A stretch of 64,000 bases of DNA from Arthrobacter sp. MYb214 (lineage in GTDB: Bacteria > Actinomycetota > Actinomycetes > Actinomycetales > Micrococcaceae): positions 1,170,059 to 1,234,058 of the forward strand of contig NZ_PCPZ01000001.1 in assembly GCF_002979865.1 (NCBI RefSeq), written 5' to 3'. The first letter of the stretch is position 1. Every line of letters starts with the position of its first letter. Shown piece by piece: positions 19,301 to 29,249 of this stretch. A program made the position numbers and the translations under genes. The notes beneath the pieces were generated by a model that was not told where the DNA came from, did no database searches, and was given only the letters and a program-made list of their open reading frames with translations.

Positions 19301-20045
19301 ACTTGAACGTCAGTGTTGCGTAGCCTACGGCTAATGTGCCGATGGCTGAGAAAACCAGCCAGGTCGCCGGGCCGGATATGTTCACCGTGCTGTAGGTAGC
19401 GATGGCGCACAGCGGCAACAAAGCCAGCCCGGTGCCGGCAAAGGCGGCTCCTGCCGGACGCAAGGACGGTTTCACTGCGAAGGTGACCAGGCCTCCGCCG
19501 TAGAAAGCGGCAGACAGCAGGAATAAGGCGATGAGCTTTGACAGTGGCGGAAGCGCGAAGCTCAGGAAGAGTGCGCCGGCGGCAACGATCATCAGGGCCG
19601 CGACGTACAGCGTGATGTTGATGTTGCGCAGTTCGCGCTCGCGTTTGGTGAGCACCTTGATTGGCTTAACCGGTGCAGCAGGCTGGAGGGTGGCCGTGGG
19701 GAGCGGCGCGCGGTACGCGGGGGCAGCACCGGCCGCCGCTGGCTGGAGGTATGGCTGGCTGGAAGGTGCCATCGATGCGGCCGGCGCTGCATCTTTGCGG
19801 CTTGCAGGCTGCGCTTCGAGCGGATGTGCGGGGACCCCCGGCGCTTGGGCAGCAGCCGGTGCCGCGGCACCCGGCGGCCCGGGTTGCCCCAGATACTTCA
19901 CTGCCTCGTCGTAGCCTTGCTGCCACGCTTCGCCCAGCGCATCAAGCTGCTGCTGGCTTTGCGATTTATCCCGACTCCCCTGGCGCCGGCCGAGGCCGAA
20001 AGCCAACAGAACCAAGATGATAGAAACGATGATCCAGCCCATCAT
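16308..20045 (-). CDS. Very large polytopic membrane protein, function unknown
   Basis: A product of about 1245 residues. It begins with one membrane segment (residues 1-20), a charged/Gln-rich stretch, and an Ala/Pro-rich linker to about residue 130, then RERELRNINITLYVAALMIVAAGALF and some 30 hydrophobic segments to the end. The C-terminal tail is short and Pro-rich. I recognise no enzymatic motif. It resembles the long actinobacterial membrane proteins annotated by similarity to the SCO7613 C-terminal region or DUF2339, but this is from memory of the pattern only. ATG at 20045 has GGGGGAG eight bases upstream and is preferred over the in-frame GTG at 20054. It lies between tuf and the S10 operon, an unusual location. 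Confidence 0.75.
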   Translation of the reverse strand: MMGWIIVSIILVLLAFGLGRRQGSRDKSQSQQQLDALGEAWQQGYDEAVKYLGQPGPPGAAAPAAAQAPGVPAHPLEAQPASRKDAAPAASMAPSSQPYLQPAAAGAAPAYRAPLPTATLQPAAPVKPIKVLTKRERELRNINITLYVAALMIVAAGALFLSFALPPLSKLIALFLLSAAFYGGGLVTFAVKPSLRPAGAAFAGTGLALLPLCAIATYSTVNISGPATWLVFSAIGTLAVGYATLTFKSRVLAWVAVLILVSTAMAGAAAMQRGVLYYMLILLVLSIALMLLAVRSERIRHSIFFRALHGTAQLLPAFVFALSVILLEMLASRDLFWIFALLTAQSLLSVRLLPNLRLLRSYAARAAFMAMLVAGCNYLGFSATSSWLVLAFAFGLQAVAVLLCSTGYQQRLGLARRHLQSERAVLWCLAVASVIGAFLYAQGFEAFVLSYIAVPIFMALGIPGLLRSAKLEVGVIAVLPLVALVDMQNHSWRPLVVFALALLGLSLAQRNARNLRREMTLHARWVVTLVGAGVLGAALDELTAGDYGNPDGSSPLIAVLFVLFILWAANLASRAVLDSGMAQGHRLGLVGASALLGVVLLFSLRLLTTADDYSYASESTVVFLGIGGLAWFITGLVLAVGLVIASGWRLRDIPAQRPELEQPINVIAACLLIGLYALSFGKEIWPLAILIGAATLGYFIWSLRRSTNARWKILYAALAQVLFSSMVWWIAYSMEFDIHGRFCLLLVSIAVPQLLRLLASIRDGKALRRELRWMAVGLLAGIPLATLAYGQFAGGMDRGTILLACLFFGLHGLAAFKAETSLTVAKRQLYLFAPILALILLISIPALAMEDATGWVRSTWWSSQVACAMLLALSLAALVLEWRLRANKSYSIALGLAIFLPAAWAAAWQAGSWWAVGAHLLLALGFILLVHTRKSAWYAAGAAIMLCVAILRAVFEVRQAGGAVVLAPMDAAWALVGAGLALYLLAIFHGRMKDPIPGYPEFGYLHADPPGSASRLYFAAMLLALLLAGGIAHLDGGAIWQVAGGALLVFGVAVLVRLFELPRRLVPYAVDGFILVGALLALGSYAQILGTPRASNLAAYACIVAVVLVAWRNIRANARLERTYLLAASVAGSLALLAALVQSNGVAQAIGLVFFGGLVAWGLKLGERLFIWWGAAAITLSVLWFLRDLAFLWLVVIGLGLIAAAVFKLVKVDKQNSLPVRPQNPVDPPIPAGQEPSGQDGPRQV

Positions 20046-20138
20046 TGATGCCACTCCCCCACTTAGCGAATTGTCGCGCCCTCCAATTAGACCACCTTCT
20101 AGATATATTCACTAGCTGGGGCTCGTATTTAACGAAAA

Positions 20139-20168
20139 AATCCCCCAGCACAAAAGTGCTGGGGGATT
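20139..20168 (-). terminator. Intrinsic terminator after tuf
   Basis: A perfect 13-bp stem (20139-20151 with 20156-20168), AAAA loop, followed on the minus strand by TTTTTTCGTT. A strong terminator 40 bases past the tuf stop. Confidence 0.9.
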
Positions 20169-20207
20169 CTTTTCAGTTCACTAGGGAACTACCTCATCAA
20201 GTAGAGA

Positions 20208-21398
20208 CTACTTGGTGATGGTGGTTACCTTGCCCGAACCAACGGTGCGGCCGCCTTCGCGAATTGCGAAGCCGAGGCCCTCTTCCATGGCGATTGGCTG
20301 GATCAGCTCAACCGACATTTCGGTGTTGTCGCCAGGCATAACCATTTCGGTGCCCTCTGGGAGGGTGATAACGCCGGTTACGTCGGTGGTGCGGAAGTAG
20401 AACTGCGGACGGTAGTTCGAGTAGAACGGGTTGTGACGTCCGCCTTCGTCCTTCGACAGGATGTAGACGTTAGCTTCGAAGTTGGTGTGTGGGGTGATCG
20501 AGCCTGGGGCTACGATAACCTGGCCACGCTCAACATCGTCGCGCTTCAGACCGCGAAGCAGCAGACCACAGTTCTCGCCAGCCCATGCTTCGTCGAGCTG
20601 CTTGTGGAACATCTCGATACCGGTAACGGTAGTCTTCTGGATTGGGCGGATGCCAACAATCTCAACTTCCGAGTTGATAGCCAGGGTGCCACGCTCGGCG
20701 CGACCGGTAACAACGGTACCGCGGCCGGTGATGGTGAAGACGTCTTCAATTGGCATCAGGAATGGCTTGTCGCGGTCGCGAACTGGGTCTGGAATGAAGC
20801 TGTCAGCTGCATCCATCAGTTCCTCGATAGCTGCAACCCACTTTGCGTCGCCTTCCAGAGCCTTCAGGCCCGAAACGCGGATCACTGGAGCGTCATCGCC
20901 ATCGAAGCCCTGCGAGGACAGAAGTTCGCGAACTTCCATCTCCACGAGCTCGAGCAGCTCTTCGTCATCAACCATGTCCGACTTGTTCAGTGCAACCATC
21001 AGGGTTGGAACACCAACCTGGCGGGCCAGCAGAACGTGCTCGCGGGTCTGAGCCATCGGGCCATCGGTAGCGGCAACAACGAGGATTGCGCCGTCCATCT
21101 GAGCAGCACCGGTGATCATGTTCTTGACATAGTCAGCGTGACCTGGAGCGTCTACGTGTGCGTAGTGGCGCTTCTCGGTCTGGTACTCGATGTGCGAGAT
21201 GTTGATGGTAATACCGCGCTGGCGCTCTTCCGGTGCCGAGTCGATGTTAGCGAAGTCGCGCTGTTCGTTCAGGTCTGGGTACTTGTCAGCCAGAACCTTG
21301 GAGATTGCCGCGGTCAGAGTGGTCTTACCGTGGTCAACGTGACCGATGGTACCAATGTTGACGTGCGGCTTGTTGCGCTCGAACTTTGCCTTTGCCAC
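20208..21398 (-). CDS. tuf: Translation elongation factor Tu
   Basis: GTPase that delivers aminoacyl-tRNA to the ribosome. The 396-residue protein has GHVDHGKT (residues 19-26), the switch regions [14 protein letters not shown] and [16 protein letters not shown], and the C-terminal beta-barrel domains ending [17 protein letters not shown]. The start is GTG at 21398 with a perfect AGGAGG five bases upstream. It is the last gene of the str cluster, 242 bases after fusA, and may have extra promoter activity in that gap. Confidence 0.98.
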   Translation of the reverse strand: MAKAKFERNKPHVNIGTIGHVDHGKTTLTAAISKVLADKYPDLNEQRDFANIDSAPEERQRGITINISHIEYQTEKRHYAHVDAPGHADYVKNMITGAAQMDGAILVVAATDGPMAQTREHVLLARQVGVPTLMVALNKSDMVDDEELLELVEMEVRELLSSQGFDGDDAPVIRVSGLKALEGDAKWVAAIEELMDAADSFIPDPVRDRDKPFLMPIEDVFTITGRGTVVTGRAERGTLAINSEVEIVGIRPIQKTTVTGIEMFHKQLDEAWAGENCGLLLRGLKRDDVERGQVIVAPGSITPHTNFEANVYILSKDEGGRHNPFYSNYRPQFYFRTTDVTGVITLPEGTEMVMPGDNTEMSVELIQPIAMEEGLGFAIREGGRTVGSGKVTTITK

Positions 21399-21554
21399 AA
21401 GTTCCTCCTAGAAACATTTACAGAAGACATTCTTCGTCTGCGCGGTTCGCAAACGAACTAGAAATAGTCTACTGGGGGCTTGGATAATTTAGGAAATTCC
21501 GGTCCTCTGCGGGGCCTGCATTGTGATGCAAATCCCTCGTTGGCCGTTTGCGGT

Positions 21555-21582
21555 GCCGGCTCCGTTTTTCAACGGAACCGGC
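21555..21582 (-). terminator. Hairpin between fusA and tuf
   Basis: A 12-bp stem with one mismatch (21555-21566 with 21571-21582, loop TTTC) lies 58 bases past fusA. No T tract follows on the minus strand, so it may attenuate rather than end transcription. Downstream, TAGACT (21466-21471) is a possible -10 element of a tuf promoter. Confidence 0.45.
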
Positions 21583-21640
21583 CCGCGATCGGCCACTTCC
21601 CCGCTAAGGGGGTCACGGCCAGGTTTTTATACCGAGACGA

Positions 21641-23755
21641 TTACTCGCCGCGGGACTTCTGGATGATCTCGTCGGCAACTGCCTTCGGGACCTCAGAGTA
21701 GCTGTCGAAGGTCATCGAGTAAACTGCGCGACCCTGGGTCTTCGAACGCAGGTCACCAATGTAACCGAACATTTCCGACAGTGGCACACCAGCGCGGATG
21801 ACCTTGACGCCAGCAGCGTCGGACATCTCGCTGATCGAACCACGACGGGAGTTCAGGTCGCCGATAACGTCGCCCATGTACTCTTCCGGGGTACGGACTT
21901 CAACAGCCATCAGCGGTTCAAGCAAAACAGGGTTAGCGCGGCGTGCGCCTTCCTTGAATACCTGCGAACCAGCGATCTTGAAGGCCATTTCCGAGGAGTC
22001 GACATCGTGGTAAGCACCATCGATGAGGGTAGCCTTGACACCGACCAGTGGGTAGCCTGCGAGGATACCGTACTGCATTGCGTCCTGGATACCAGCGTCA
22101 ACGGATGGGATGTACTCACGAGGAACACGACCACCGGTCACGGCGTTCTTGAACTCGTAGGTGACGCCGTCAACAACTTCCAGAGGCTCGAACGAGACCT
22201 GGACCTTTGCGAACTGACCCGAACCACCGGTCTGCTTCTTGTGGGTGAAGTCAACCTTCTCCACAGCCTTCTTGATGGTTTCGCGGTATGCAACCTGTGG
22301 CTTGCCAACGTTTGCTTCCACACGGAATTCGCGCTTCATGCGGTCAACCAGAATGTCCAGGTGAAGCTCACCCATACCGCCAATGACGGTCTGGCCGGTG
22401 TCTTCGTTCAGGGACACGGTGAAGGTTGGATCTTCCGCCGACAGCTTCTGGATAGCAGTCGACAGCTTTTCCTGGTCACCCTTGGTCTTTGGTTCGATGG
22501 CCACAGAGATCACTGGATCCGGGAAGCTCATCGATTCGAGAACGATTGGGTGGGCTGGATCACATAGGGTGTCACCGGTGGTGGTGGCCTTCAGGCCGAT
22601 CACAGCGTAGATGTGACCTGCGTGGATCTCGTCTACCGGATTCTCCTTGTTGGAGTGCATCTGGAAGAGCTTGCCTACGCGTTCCTTCTTGCCCTTGGTG
22701 GAGTTCAGCAGCTGTGCGCCGGACTCTGCCTTGCCGGAGTAAACGCGGATGAAGTTCAACTGGCCGAAGAACGGGTGAGCGGCGATCTTGAACGCAAGTG
22801 CCGAGAACGGTGCGTCCTCCGAAGGCTCGCGGGTCAGCTCAACTTCTTCGTCCTTCGGATCGTGACCGATGGTGGCGCCAACGTCCAGTGGGTTCGGCAG
22901 GAAGTCGATGACTGCATCCAGCATTGGCTGAACGCCGCGGTTCTTGAAGGCCGAACCACAGAATACTGGGTAAGCTTCCGAGTTCACGGTCAGCTTGCGG
23001 ATGCCAGCCTTGAGTTCCTCAACGGAGATTTCTTCACCTTCGAGGTACTTCTCCATGAGCTCTTCGGATGCCTCAGCGACATCTTCAACCAGCTTGGCGC
23101 GGTACTCTTCAGCACGCTCAACCAAGTCGGCAGGGATTTCGCGGGTTTCGTAAGCAGCGCCCATGGTGACGTCACCCTTGGAGTCGCCTTCCCAAACGAA
23201 TGCCTTCATGGACAGCAGGTCAACGACACCGGTGAACTCGGACTCGGAGCCGATTGGCAGCTGCATAACCAGCGGCTTGGCACCAAGGCGCTGGATGATG
23301 GTATCTACGGTGAAGTAGAAGTCAGCGCCCAGCTTGTCCATCTTGTTGACGAAGCAGATACGTGGAACGTCGTACTTGTCAGCCTGGCGCCAAACGGTCT
23401 CGGACTGAGGCTCAACGCCTTCCTTGCCATCGAAGACGGCAACGGCGCCATCGAGCACGCGCAGCGAGCGCTCCACCTCAACGGTGAAGTCAACGTGGCC
23501 CGGGGTGTCGATGATGTTGATCTGGTTCTTGTTCCAGAAGCAGGTAACAGCAGCGGAGGTAATGGTGATACCGCGCTCTTTTTCCTGTTCCATCCAGTCG
23601 GTGGTCGAAGCACCGTCGTGGGTTTCACCGAGCTTGTGGTTCACACCCGTGTAGAAAAGGATGCGCTCAGTAGTAGTGGTCTTACCGGCATCGATGTGAG
23701 CCATGATGCCGATATTGCGGACCTTGTTAAGGTCAGTAAGCACGTCCTGTGCCAC
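21641..23755 (-). CDS. fusA: Translation elongation factor G
   Basis: Ribosomal translocase GTPase. The 704-residue product carries [19 protein letters not shown] (G1, near residue 19), [37 protein letters not shown] and NKMDK, and domains II-V including the domain IV loop [19 protein letters not shown]. It follows rpsG by 69 bases in the str cluster. Confidence 0.98.
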   Translation of the reverse strand: MAQDVLTDLNKVRNIGIMAHIDAGKTTTTERILFYTGVNHKLGETHDGASTTDWMEQEKERGITITSAAVTCFWNKNQINIIDTPGHVDFTVEVERSLRVLDGAVAVFDGKEGVEPQSETVWRQADKYDVPRICFVNKMDKLGADFYFTVDTIIQRLGAKPLVMQLPIGSESEFTGVVDLLSMKAFVWEGDSKGDVTMGAAYETREIPADLVERAEEYRAKLVEDVAEASEELMEKYLEGEEISVEELKAGIRKLTVNSEAYPVFCGSAFKNRGVQPMLDAVIDFLPNPLDVGATIGHDPKDEEVELTREPSEDAPFSALAFKIAAHPFFGQLNFIRVYSGKAESGAQLLNSTKGKKERVGKLFQMHSNKENPVDEIHAGHIYAVIGLKATTTGDTLCDPAHPIVLESMSFPDPVISVAIEPKTKGDQEKLSTAIQKLSAEDPTFTVSLNEDTGQTVIGGMGELHLDILVDRMKREFRVEANVGKPQVAYRETIKKAVEKVDFTHKKQTGGSGQFAKVQVSFEPLEVVDGVTYEFKNAVTGGRVPREYIPSVDAGIQDAMQYGILAGYPLVGVKATLIDGAYHDVDSSEMAFKIAGSQVFKEGARRANPVLLEPLMAVEVRTPEEYMGDVIGDLNSRRGSISEMSDAAGVKVIRAGVPLSEMFGYIGDLRSKTQGRAVYSMTFDSYSEVPKAVADEIIQKSRGE

Positions 23756-23824
23756 GTTGTCTCCCTATAAGGTGAGGCCGGAATTGCTGGGCATCGGTTG
23801 ATGCCCAGCTTTTCCGAGCGGTTC

Positions 23825-24295
23825 TTACCAGCGGTAGTGTGCGAAGGCCTTGTTGGACTCGGCCATCTTGTGAGTGTCTTCGCGACGCTTCACAGCGGCA
23901 CCCAGACCGTTCGATGCGTCCAGGATCTCGTTCATCAAACGCTCGATCATGGTCTTCTCGCGGCGAGCCTTCGAGTAGCCAACCAGCCAGCGCAGAGCCA
24001 GTGCGGTTGCACGGCCTGGCTTGACCTCAACAGGAACCTGGTAGGTAGCGCCACCGACGCGGCGGGAACGAACCTCGAGGGCTGGACGGATGTTGTCCAT
24101 AGCCTTCTTGAGGGTCGAAACAGCGTCGGCGCCGGACTTTGCTGCGGCACCTTCGAGTGCACCGTAAACAATGCGCTCTGCAGTGGACTTCTTGCCGTCT
24201 ACGAGAACCTTGTTGATCAGCTGGGTGACCAATGGGGATTCGAAGACTGGATCAGAAACTAGTGGGCGCTTTGGCGCCGGACCCTTACGAGGCAT
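23825..24295 (-). CDS. rpsG: 30S ribosomal protein S7
   Basis: Primary 16S rRNA 3'-domain binder at the E site and, in E. coli, the repressor of the str operon. The 156-residue protein begins [18 protein letters not shown] and has the [25 protein letters not shown] signature. Its ATG overlaps the rpsL stop by one base. Confidence 0.98.
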   Translation of the reverse strand: MPRKGPAPKRPLVSDPVFESPLVTQLINKVLVDGKKSTAERIVYGALEGAAAKSGADAVSTLKKAMDNIRPALEVRSRRVGGATYQVPVEVKPGRATALALRWLVGYSKARREKTMIERLMNEILDASNGLGAAVKRREDTHKMAESNKAFAHYRW

Positions 24296-24669
24296 TACTT
24301 ACCATCCTTCTTTGCACCGTAGCGGGAACGAGCCTGCTTACGATCCTTCACACCCTGGGTATCCAGAGCACCACGAACAATCTTGTAGCGAACACCTGGA
24401 AGGTCCTTTACACGACCACCGCGAACGAGCACGATGGAGTGTTCCTGCAGATTGTGTCCGACACCTGGAATGTAAGCGGTCACTTCGACGCCACCGGCAA
24501 GGCGCACACGTGCGACCTTACGCAGAGCCGAGTTTGGCTTCTTCGGGGTGGTGGTGTACACACGGGTGCACACGCCACGGCGCATTGGGTTGCCCTTAAG
24601 GGCAGGGGCCTTGGTCTTGACGACCTTAGGCGAGCGGCCCTTGCGGACCAGCTGCTGAATAGTAGGCAC
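24295..24669 (-). CDS. rpsL: 30S ribosomal protein S12
   Basis: Decoding-centre protein. The 124-residue product has [42 protein letters not shown] and [20 protein letters not shown]. Both Lys positions where streptomycin-resistance substitutions occur (in PKKPNS and RVKDLPG) are the sensitive-type residues. It opens the str cluster and has a well-formed promoter 50 bases upstream. Confidence 0.98.
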   Translation of the reverse strand: MPTIQQLVRKGRSPKVVKTKAPALKGNPMRRGVCTRVYTTTPKKPNSALRKVARVRLAGGVEVTAYIPGVGHNLQEHSIVLVRGGRVKDLPGVRYKIVRGALDTQGVKDRKQARSRYGAKKDGK

Positions 24670-25190
24670 TTTCGTGTCCTTCCATTGTCTAAGTTCTTCG
24701 GCAACACGACGAAAACGCCTAAGCCTAGAAAAGTTTTAGCGCTTCGCAATGTAGCTAGCTGCTTGCTTTACCGCGCACTCAGAATCAAAAGTCCCTAGGC
24801 GTGCGAAAGTGTGGCATTCGTTGCGCAACCTACCCGCAACCCGGACGGAGTCCATTTTGCCACACATAAAACAATTGATCTCAGTCTAGCATTAATCCAC
24901 CGAGCCACCATGTACAGTAAGCTATCTCACCGACCAGGCCACTCTTGGCCCCCGCCGCCATCGAGACGGTTTGGGTAGTGACTACGCTATCGACCCCAGC
25001 TGAACGCCACGGGACCGCCAGATGAAAACCACCTGAATCCGCGGATGTCCGCTGCCGGCTTGCCAGCGGATCCGCATCAAGGCGAATACTAGTTCCTAAA
25101 TCTCCCAGTGGATTCATCGACTACTATTTTCACCCCGTGTTGCGCGCAGGCCCCGGAACGCAGACCACTGGGAACTGTGGCGGTTAAACG
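24670..25190. other. Non-coding spacer between rpoC and rpsL
   Basis: About 520 bp without a convincing gene. The rpsL promoter is at 24722-24749. A TAGACT box (minus strand, 24883-24888) may belong to a second upstream promoter, but it lacks a -35 partner. A 7-bp hairpin at 25048-25070 is the only other structure noted; the rest is unexplained. Confidence 0.5.
24722..24749 (-). promoter_or_regulatory. rpsL-rpsG-fusA promoter
   Basis: On the minus strand TTGCGA (24744-24749) and TAGGCT (24722-24727) are 16 bp apart, about 50 bases upstream of the rpsL ATG. Position and fit make this the likely main promoter of the str cluster. Confidence 0.6.
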
Positions 25191-25229
25191 CCCAATGCCT
25201 GCCCGCACAGTGTGCGGGCAGGCATTGGG
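25191..25229 (-). terminator. Terminator hairpin after rpoC
   Basis: A perfect 18-bp stem (25191-25208 with 25212-25229) with a 3-nt loop, 32 bases past the rpoC stop. The T tract after it is short (CGTTTAACC), but the stem is very stable. Confidence 0.8.
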
Positions 25230-25261
25230 TCAAACTACCTTACGGTGACAGTGCTTCCGGT

Positions 25262-28200
25262 TTAGCGGAAGTCCGAGCCGTGGTCGTAGTCGTCCATCGA
25301 GATGGCACGGAATTCAGGCGACAGCCCGCCTTCCAGCGCATCGTCGTACAGGCCCGAAGAGAAGGCCGAGGTGCCGGTGAACAAAGTTGCCTTTGCTTCA
25401 TCGGTTGGCTCGACGTTGACCTGGGTGTAGCGATCCAGACCGGTACCGGCCGGGATCAGCTTACCGATGATCACGTTTTCCTTCAGACCGCGCAGTGGAT
25501 CTTCCTTGCCTTCCATCGCAGCCTGGGTCAGGACGCGAGTGGTTTCCTGGAAGGAAGCAGCCGACAGCCACGAATCGGTGGCCAGCGATGCCTTGGTGAT
25601 GCCCATCAGCTCGTCACGGCCGGCAGCTGGACGCTGGCCTTCCGAAACGGCCTTGCGGTTCGCAGCGGTGAAGCGCGAACGATCGGCCAACTCGCCTGGC
25701 AGCAAGTCGGTCTCGCCGGACTCGATGACGGTGACGCGGCGCAGCATCTGGCGGACGATGACTTCCACGTGCTTATCGTGGATGCCTACACCCTGGGACT
25801 GGTACACATCCTGGACCTCGCGGACCAGGAACTTCTGTGCCTCACGTGGGCCGAGGACTCGAAGAACCTGCTTCGGATCCAAGGTACCGCTGGTGAGCTG
25901 GGTACCGGCAACGATGCTTTCGCCCTCTTCAACCAACAGGCGAGCACGGCGCAGAACCGGGTAGGCCTGCTTCTCGTCGCCGTTGTCTGGAGTAACTACA
26001 ACACGCAGCTGCTTCTCGTCGTCTTCGATCGACACGCGACCGGCAACCTCGGACATCGGAGCCACACCCTTAGGGGTACGGGCTTCGAACAGTTCCTGGA
26101 TACGAGGCAGACCCTGGGTGATATCGTCAGCCGACGCTACACCACCGGTGTGGAAGGTACGCATGGTCAGCTGGGTACCAGGCTCGCCGATGGACTGCGC
26201 GGCGATAATGCCAACAGCCTCGCCGATGTCCACGGTCTTGCCGCTGGCCAGCGAACGGCCGTAGCACAGAGCACAGGTTCCAACAGCCGAGTCGCAGGTC
26301 AGCACGGAGCGAACGCGGATTTCATCCACGCCTGCAGCGTACAGCTCGTCGATCAGCACGTCGCCGACATCCGAACCGGCGGTAGCCAGCACGGTGCCTT
26401 CAGCGTTCTTGACGTCGGTAGCCAGCGTACGGGTGTACGCCGAGTTCTCCACGGTCTCGTGCTTGACGCGGATGCCGGCAGAGTTATCTGCAATGGCAAC
26501 GGTCAAGCCGCGCTTGGTGCCGCAGTCCTCTTCGCGAACGATAACATCCTGCGAAACGTCCACCAGACGACGGGTCAGGTAACCCGAGTTAGCGGTCTTC
26601 AGCGCGGTATCCGCCAGGCCCTTACGGGCACCGTGGGTCGCGATGAAGTACTCCAGAACCGACAGGCCTTCACGGTAGGAAGACTTGATCGGGCGAGGAA
26701 TAATTTCACCCTTAGGGTTGGACACCAGACCACGGATACCCGCGATCTGACGCAATTGCAGGTAGTTACCACGAGCCTTGGAAGTCACCATTCGGTTAAT
26801 GGTGTTCAGCTCTTCCATGCCGTTCTTCATTGCCTCGGCTACCTCGTCGGTAGCCTTGGTCCAGATGTCGATCAGGTCCTGGCGGCGCTCGGTATCTGCA
26901 ATCAGGCCCTTGTCGTAGGAAGCCTGGACCTTGGCGGCCTTTACCTCGTAAGGAGCCAAGATGGCTGCCTTATCCATGTTCGAGGTAATGTCCGAGATCG
27001 CCACGGTGACACCCGAGCGGGTCGACCAGTAGAAACCGGCGTCCTTCAGGTTATCCAGGGTAGCTGCGGCAATGATCTTCGGGTAGCGCTCTGCCAGATC
27101 GTTGACGATCTCCGAGAGCGCATCCTTGCCCGCTACGGTGGCTACCCATGGGTAGTCCGCAGGCAGGGTGTCGTTGAACAGCACCTGGCCAAGCGAGGTA
27201 TCCAGCAATGCCGGGGTACCTGGCTCCCAGCCCTCAGGGGCTGGCTGGTCTGCGGAAGGAACGAAGTTCTCCACGCGGACCTTGATCGGTGCGTTCAGGT
27301 GCAGTTCGCCCAGATCCTTGGCCATGATGGCCTCGGATACGGTAGCGAACACGCGGCCGGCGCCCTTTTCGGTTGCACGCTTGGTGGTCAAGTGGTGCAA
27401 TCCGATGATCATATCCTGCGAAGGCTGTGCCACTGGGCGGCCATCGGAAGGCTTCAAGATGTTGTGCGAGGACAGCATCAAGATACGGGCTTCAGCCTGT
27501 GCTTCTGGGCTCAGCGGCAGGTGAACTGCCATCTGGTCACCGTCGAAGTCAGCGTTGAACGCGCCGCAAACCAATGGGTGCAGCTGCAGGGCCTTGCCTT
27601 CGATCAGCTGTGGTTCGAAGGCCTGGATACCCAAGCGGTGCAGGGTAGGTGCACGGTTGAGCAGTACCGGGTGCTCGGTGATGATCTCTTCGAGAACATC
27701 CCAAACCTGCGGGCGGTAACGCTCGACCATGCGCTTAGCCGACTTGATGTTCTGTGCGTGGTTGAGGTCAACCAGGCGCTTCATCACGAAAGGCTTGAAC
27801 AGCTCCAGGGCCATCTGCTTTGGCAGACCGCACTGGTGCAGCTTCAGCTGCGGGCCGACAACGATGACCGAACGGCCCGAGTAGTCAACGCGCTTGCCCA
27901 GCAGGTTCTGGCGGAAACGACCCTGCTTGCCCTTGAGCATGTCGCTCAGGGACTTCAGCGGGCGGTTGCCTGGCCCGGTCACCGGACGGCCACGACGGCC
28001 GTTATCGAACAGCGAGTCAACAGCTTCCTGCATCATGCGCTTTTCGTTGTTCACGATGATCTCTGGCGCACCGAGATCAAGCAGGCGCTTGAGGCGGTTG
28101 TTGCGGTTGATCACGCGGCGGTACAGGTCGTTCAGATCCGAGGTAGCGAAACGGCCACCGTCGAGCTGGACCATCGGGCGCAGTTCTGGCGGGATCACCG

Positions 28201-29152
28201 GAACGGCGTCAAGGACCATGCCCTTAGGCGAGTTGCCGTTGACAAGGAACGCGTTGACGACCTTCAGGCGCTTGAGCGCACGAGCCTTCTTCTGGCCCTT
28301 GCCGTTTTCGATGATGGTCTTCAGCTCTTCAGCTTCAGCCGCCAGATCGAAGTTCTCAAGGCGCTTCTGGATAGCTTCTGCACCCATGGAGCCTTCGAAG
28401 AACAGTCCGTACTTCTCACGCATGGTGCGGTACAGGCCTTCGTCGCCTTCGAGGTCGGCGACCTTCAGGTTCTTGAAGCGCTCCCAGACCGCACGCAGGC
28501 GCTCGGCTTCGGCCTTGGCGCGCTTGTCGATCTGCAGAACAGTCTTCTCGGCCAAGGTGCGGGCCTTGTTCAGCTCGGCATTCTTGGCGCCGTCAGCTTC
28601 CATGCGCTCCAGCTCGGCTTCCAGGTCGGCTGCAACAGCCTTCTTGTCAGCTTCCGAGTTGTTCGCAAGGTTGCGCAGTTCCAGGTCGTGCTGGGCCTGC
28701 AGGTTAGGCATTTCGGCGTGGCGGCGTGCTTCGTCGACACCGGTGATCATGTAGGCAGCGAAGTAGATGACCTTTTCGAGGTCCTTCGGAGCCAGATCGA
28801 GCAGGTAGCCCAAGCGCGATGGAACGCCCTTGAAGTACCAGATGTGGGTCACAGGAGCTGCCAGCTCGATGTGGCCCATGCGCTCACGGCGTACGTTCGC
28901 GCGGGTCACCTCGACGCCGCAACGCTCGCAGATGATGCCCTTGAAGCGCACGCGCTTGTACTTGCCGCAGTAGCATTCCCAGTCGCGGGAAGGGCCGAAG
29001 ATCTTTTCGCAGAAAAGACCGTCCTTCTCCGGCTTCAGGGTGCGGTAGTTAATGGTTTCCGGCTTCTTGACCTCGCCGTAGCTCCATCCACGGATTTCAT
29101 CCGCGGTGGCAAGGTTGATTCGCATGAGGCCGAATGAGGAATCGCTGGACAT
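25262..29152 (-). CDS. rpoC: RNA polymerase subunit beta-prime
   Basis: Largest RNA polymerase subunit, forming the clamp and active site. The 1296-residue product has the N-terminal zinc site (CYCGKYKR...CERCGV, near residues 60-78), the catalytic Mg motif NADFDGDQM, and the second zinc site ([13 protein letters not shown]). Length is in the usual actinobacterial range. It follows rpoB by 97 bases that contain a hairpin but no obvious terminator. Confidence 0.99.
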   Translation of the reverse strand: MSSDSSFGLMRINLATADEIRGWSYGEVKKPETINYRTLKPEKDGLFCEKIFGPSRDWECYCGKYKRVRFKGIICERCGVEVTRANVRRERMGHIELAAPVTHIWYFKGVPSRLGYLLDLAPKDLEKVIYFAAYMITGVDEARRHAEMPNLQAQHDLELRNLANNSEADKKAVAADLEAELERMEADGAKNAELNKARTLAEKTVLQIDKRAKAEAERLRAVWERFKNLKVADLEGDEGLYRTMREKYGLFFEGSMGAEAIQKRLENFDLAAEAEELKTIIENGKGQKKARALKRLKVVNAFLVNGNSPKGMVLDAVPVIPPELRPMVQLDGGRFATSDLNDLYRRVINRNNRLKRLLDLGAPEIIVNNEKRMMQEAVDSLFDNGRRGRPVTGPGNRPLKSLSDMLKGKQGRFRQNLLGKRVDYSGRSVIVVGPQLKLHQCGLPKQMALELFKPFVMKRLVDLNHAQNIKSAKRMVERYRPQVWDVLEEIITEHPVLLNRAPTLHRLGIQAFEPQLIEGKALQLHPLVCGAFNADFDGDQMAVHLPLSPEAQAEARILMLSSHNILKPSDGRPVAQPSQDMIIGLHHLTTKRATEKGAGRVFATVSEAIMAKDLGELHLNAPIKVRVENFVPSADQPAPEGWEPGTPALLDTSLGQVLFNDTLPADYPWVATVAGKDALSEIVNDLAERYPKIIAAATLDNLKDAGFYWSTRSGVTVAISDITSNMDKAAILAPYEVKAAKVQASYDKGLIADTERRQDLIDIWTKATDEVAEAMKNGMEELNTINRMVTSKARGNYLQLRQIAGIRGLVSNPKGEIIPRPIKSSYREGLSVLEYFIATHGARKGLADTALKTANSGYLTRRLVDVSQDVIVREEDCGTKRGLTVAIADNSAGIRVKHETVENSAYTRTLATDVKNAEGTVLATAGSDVGDVLIDELYAAGVDEIRVRSVLTCDSAVGTCALCYGRSLASGKTVDIGEAVGIIAAQSIGEPGTQLTMRTFHTGGVASADDITQGLPRIQELFEARTPKGVAPMSEVAGRVSIEDDEKQLRVVVTPDNGDEKQAYPVLRRARLLVEEGESIVAGTQLTSGTLDPKQVLRVLGPREAQKFLVREVQDVYQSQGVGIHDKHVEVIVRQMLRRVTVIESGETDLLPGELADRSRFTAANRKAVSEGQRPAAGRDELMGITKASLATDSWLSAASFQETTRVLTQAAMEGKEDPLRGLKENVIIGKLIPAGTGLDRYTQVNVEPTDEAKATLFTGTSAFSSGLYDDALEGGLSPEFRAISMDDYDHGSDFR

Positions 29153-29217
29153 ATGGTCCTTTTCTCTCTTCTGTGGTGTCTGAAGTCGATACGAATGAGG
29201 GTGGGAATTTGCCGCCG

Positions 29218-29240
29218 CTGCCTGCAGGTCCTGCAGGCAG
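29218..29240 (-). repeat. Hairpin in the rpoB-rpoC intergenic region
   Basis: A perfect 10-bp inverted repeat (CTGCCTGCAG with CTGCAGGCAG, loop GTC) sits nine bases past the rpoB stop. There is no T tract, so it is more likely an mRNA-processing or stability element than a terminator. Confidence 0.5.
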
Positions 29241-29249
29241 GGCGCCAGA

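Noticed and set aside
24881..25117. A 78-codon minus-strand ORF between rpoC and rpsL
   Set aside because: No ribosome-binding site or recognisable protein; composition like the surrounding spacer.
25280..29137. A 1285-codon open frame on the plus strand spanning nearly all of rpoC (and a 905-codon one at 30102-32819 over rpoB)
   Set aside because: They mirror the codon bias of the real genes on the other strand; the translations show no family resemblance.
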